17,480 bases of DNA from Methylovirgula sp. (GTDB taxonomy: Bacteria > Pseudomonadota > Alphaproteobacteria > Rhizobiales > Beijerinckiaceae). The notes below the pieces were generated by a model that saw only the letters and a program-made list of their open reading frames with translations, made no database searches and had not been told where the DNA came from. Below are positions 15,945 to 17,480 of the stretch, in pieces. The translations under genes and the position numbers were made by a program. The DNA lies in the NCBI GenBank assembly GCA_030040215.1, contig JASHUD010000057.1:1-17480 (forward strand). Reading direction: 5' to 3'. Positions within the stretch are counted from its first letter, which is position 1; each line of letters opens with the position of its first letter.

Positions 15945-17234
15945 CTAACGCAATTCCGGCGTGACGTCAAAGAGCCGCGCGTGCTCGGCCAAAGCATAAC
16001 GGTCGGTCATTCCGGCGATATAGTCGCAAACGAGCCGGGCGAGCTGTGCTTCATCGCACGCGCCGCGCTTGGCGGCCTCGGCCCATTCCGCCGGCATCAG
16101 GCCGGGATCGGTGAAGAACGCCGAAAAGAGATCGCGAATTACGCCCGCCGCCTCGACGCGCACCCTGCTGATCCTCTCATGCCGATACATATTGCGGAAA
16201 AGAAACTGTTTTATTTGCTTTTCGGCGATCTCGGTCGCCGCCGAGAAACCGATGACCGGCGCGCGCTTTGCCCGCACCGCGTCGATGCTCTGCACGCCGG
16301 CTTCCGCGAGGTTGCGGCGGCTCTCGGCAATCGCATCCTCGATGAAATGCGCGATCACGCGCCGTACGAGCTCGTGAATGCGGCGTTGGCGTTCGAGTCC
16401 CGGATAGCGCGAATCAATTCCGCCAAGAATGTCGCGCAAGAGATCGACTTCGGCGAGCGCCGCGAAATCGAAGAGGCAGGCGCGTAGCCCGTCGTCGATG
16501 TCGTGGGCATTGTAGGCGATGTCGTCGGAAAGCGCCGCCGCCTGCGCCTCGGCGCTCGCGAAACTGTCGAGGTCTAGGTCGATCGCCGCGGCATATTCGC
16601 TGACCGCGCGCGGCACGCCACGCGCCGCATAGCGCGGCACCGGACTGCCGTCCGCCTCAACCAGCGGTCCGTTATGTTTGATCAGCCCTTCGAGGGACTC
16701 GAAGGTGAGGTTCAGACCGTCGAAGGCCGCATACCGATGTTCGAGCTTGGTGACGATTCGCAGCGCCTGGGCGTTGTGGTCGAAGCCGCCATAAGGCTGC
16801 ATCAGCTCGTCGAGCACGTCTTCGCCGGTGTGGCCGAAGGGGGTATGGCCGAGGTCGTGACCGAGCGCCAGGGCTTCGGCGAGGTCGTCGTCGAGGCCGA
16901 GCGCGCGGGCAATGGCACGGGCGATCTGGCTCACCTCGATCGTATGCGTAAGACGGGTTCGATAATGGTCGCCCTCGTGGGGGACGAATACCTGCGTTTT
17001 ATGGGCCAGCCGCCGGAATGCCGTGCTATGCAGGATCCGATCGCGGTCGCGCTGAAACTCGGTCCGGGTGGGCGACGCCGGCTCGGCAAAAACGCGGCCG
17101 CGGCTCAACGCCGGGTTGGCGGCGTAAGCGGCGCGTCCCGGCTCCGCGATGAAACCCGTTGCCAAGCGCCCTCTCCGTGTCGCTTTGCCGCAATTGCGTT
17201 CGGCGCGTTGTTGCGGCGAACCGCTTTGCGACAT
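15945..17234 (-). CDS. dgt: Deoxyguanosinetriphosphate triphosphohydrolase-like protein (HD domain)
   Basis: Predicted 429-aa HD-domain enzyme that hydrolyses dGTP or other dNTPs to the nucleoside and triphosphate, limiting dNTP pools. Metal-binding residues are visible: His97 in RTRLTHTIEVSQIAR, His126-Asp127 in GHDLGHTPFGHTGEDVL, and Asp in SDDIAYNAHDIDDGL (236-250). The family N-terminus RTEFQRDRDRILHSTAFRRL is present. ATG 17234 has GAGG 6 nt upstream; the frame stays open to 17432, but that extension overlaps erpA on the other strand and carries no family sequence. The following small gene and argS are in the same operon. Which dNTP is preferred cannot be read from the sequence. Confidence 0.94.
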   Translation of the reverse strand: MSQSGSPQQRAERNCGKATRRGRLATGFIAEPGRAAYAANPALSRGRVFAEPASPTRTEFQRDRDRILHSTAFRRLAHKTQVFVPHEGDHYRTRLTHTIEVSQIARAIARALGLDDDLAEALALGHDLGHTPFGHTGEDVLDELMQPYGGFDHNAQALRIVTKLEHRYAAFDGLNLTFESLEGLIKHNGPLVEADGSPVPRYAARGVPRAVSEYAAAIDLDLDSFASAEAQAAALSDDIAYNAHDIDDGLRACLFDFAALAEVDLLRDILGGIDSRYPGLERQRRIHELVRRVIAHFIEDAIAESRRNLAEAGVQSIDAVRAKRAPVIGFSAATEIAEKQIKQFLFRNMYRHERISRVRVEAAGVIRDLFSAFFTDPGLMPAEWAEAAKRGACDEAQLARLVCDYIAGMTDRYALAEHARLFDVTPELR

Positions 17235-17294
17235 ATCTTCCCTCTTACGAGAGCGCGCAAGCGGTTCGGGATGCGCGCCAGATCCTGAGGTGCC

Positions 17295-17480
17295 ATGAGC
17301 GAAACTGCCGTTGAGAGCCCGGTCGGATTGACTGCGAGCGCCGCGCGTCGGGTAGCGGAGATCCTCGAGGGCGAACCCGCTGGTTCCGTCCTGCGCGTCG
17401 GCGTGGAAGGAGGCGGCTGCTCGGGGTTTCAATACACCTATGCGATTACCCTCGATCGTTCGGAGGAGGATCTGGTCCTG
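17295..17480 (+). CDS. erpA: Iron-sulfur cluster insertion protein ErpA, N-terminal part
   Basis: The first 62 codons of an A-type Fe-S carrier are present; the gene runs off the right edge. The protein reads GLTASAARRVAEIL followed by RVGVEGGGCSGFQYTYAI, with the first of the three cluster-ligand cysteines at Cys42. The Cys-x-Cys pair would lie beyond the window. GAGG lies 4 nt before ATG 17295. It diverges from dgt with 60 bp between the starts, an arrangement often seen in alphaproteobacteria. ErpA rather than IscA/SufA is favoured by this context; the fold itself is clear. Confidence 0.9.
   Translation, partial: MSETAVESPVGLTASAARRVAEILEGEPAGSVLRVGVEGGGCSGFQYTYAITLDRSEEDLVL

Noticed and set aside
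17235..17432. N-terminal extension of dgt to 17432
   Set aside because: It overlaps the divergent erpA coding region and adds no family sequence, while ATG 17234 has a good ribosome binding site.

Overview
The window looks like chromosome of an alphaproteobacterium, most likely Hyphomicrobiales (Rhizobiales) and perhaps near the Beijerinckiaceae, Methylocystaceae or Methylobacteriaceae. The basis is high GC content, the housekeeping series SPOR protein–nagZ–scpA–scpB and erpA<>dgt–small protein–argS, and a B12-binding radical SAM protein closely resembling the hopanoid C-2 methylase HpnP. This placement is inferred from gene content and order, not from a database search. I see no rRNA, tRNA, CRISPR, insertion sequence or phage gene.

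Left part (1-5660). The start of a phosphotransferase-like protein runs off the left edge on the minus strand. Just upstream of it on the same strand is a complete HAE1-type RND efflux pump (206-3238) with no periplasmic adaptor gene beside it. An unusually long stretch without a convincing gene (3239-4073) separates the pump from the divergent probable hpnP (4074-5660).

Middle part (5673-9690), the most interesting region. A peptidase-containing (C39) ABC exporter and its HlyD-type adaptor form a translationally coupled minus-strand pair. Across a 368-bp, relatively AT-rich divergent region lies a 66-aa gene on the plus strand (9454-9654). It encodes a textbook double-glycine leader followed by a 45-aa glycine-zipper core, and it ends in a perfect 10-bp intrinsic terminator. 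The logic is that the peptide is made as a precursor, the exporter's C39 domain cleaves after Gly-Gly, and the core is secreted through a type I channel whose outer-membrane TolC-like part is encoded elsewhere. This resembles the Caulobacter CDZ contact-dependent glycine-zipper bacteriocin system, but with a single peptide and no recognisable immunity gene.

Right part (9691-17480). Minus-strand housekeeping genes follow: scpB (TTG start), scpA, nagZ, a SPOR-domain envelope protein, argS, a small conserved-looking protein and dgt. erpA diverges from dgt and runs off the right edge. These genes serve chromosome condensation, murein recycling and division, translation, nucleotide pool control and Fe-S insertion, and they form an ordinary core backbone flanking the peptide-export cassette.
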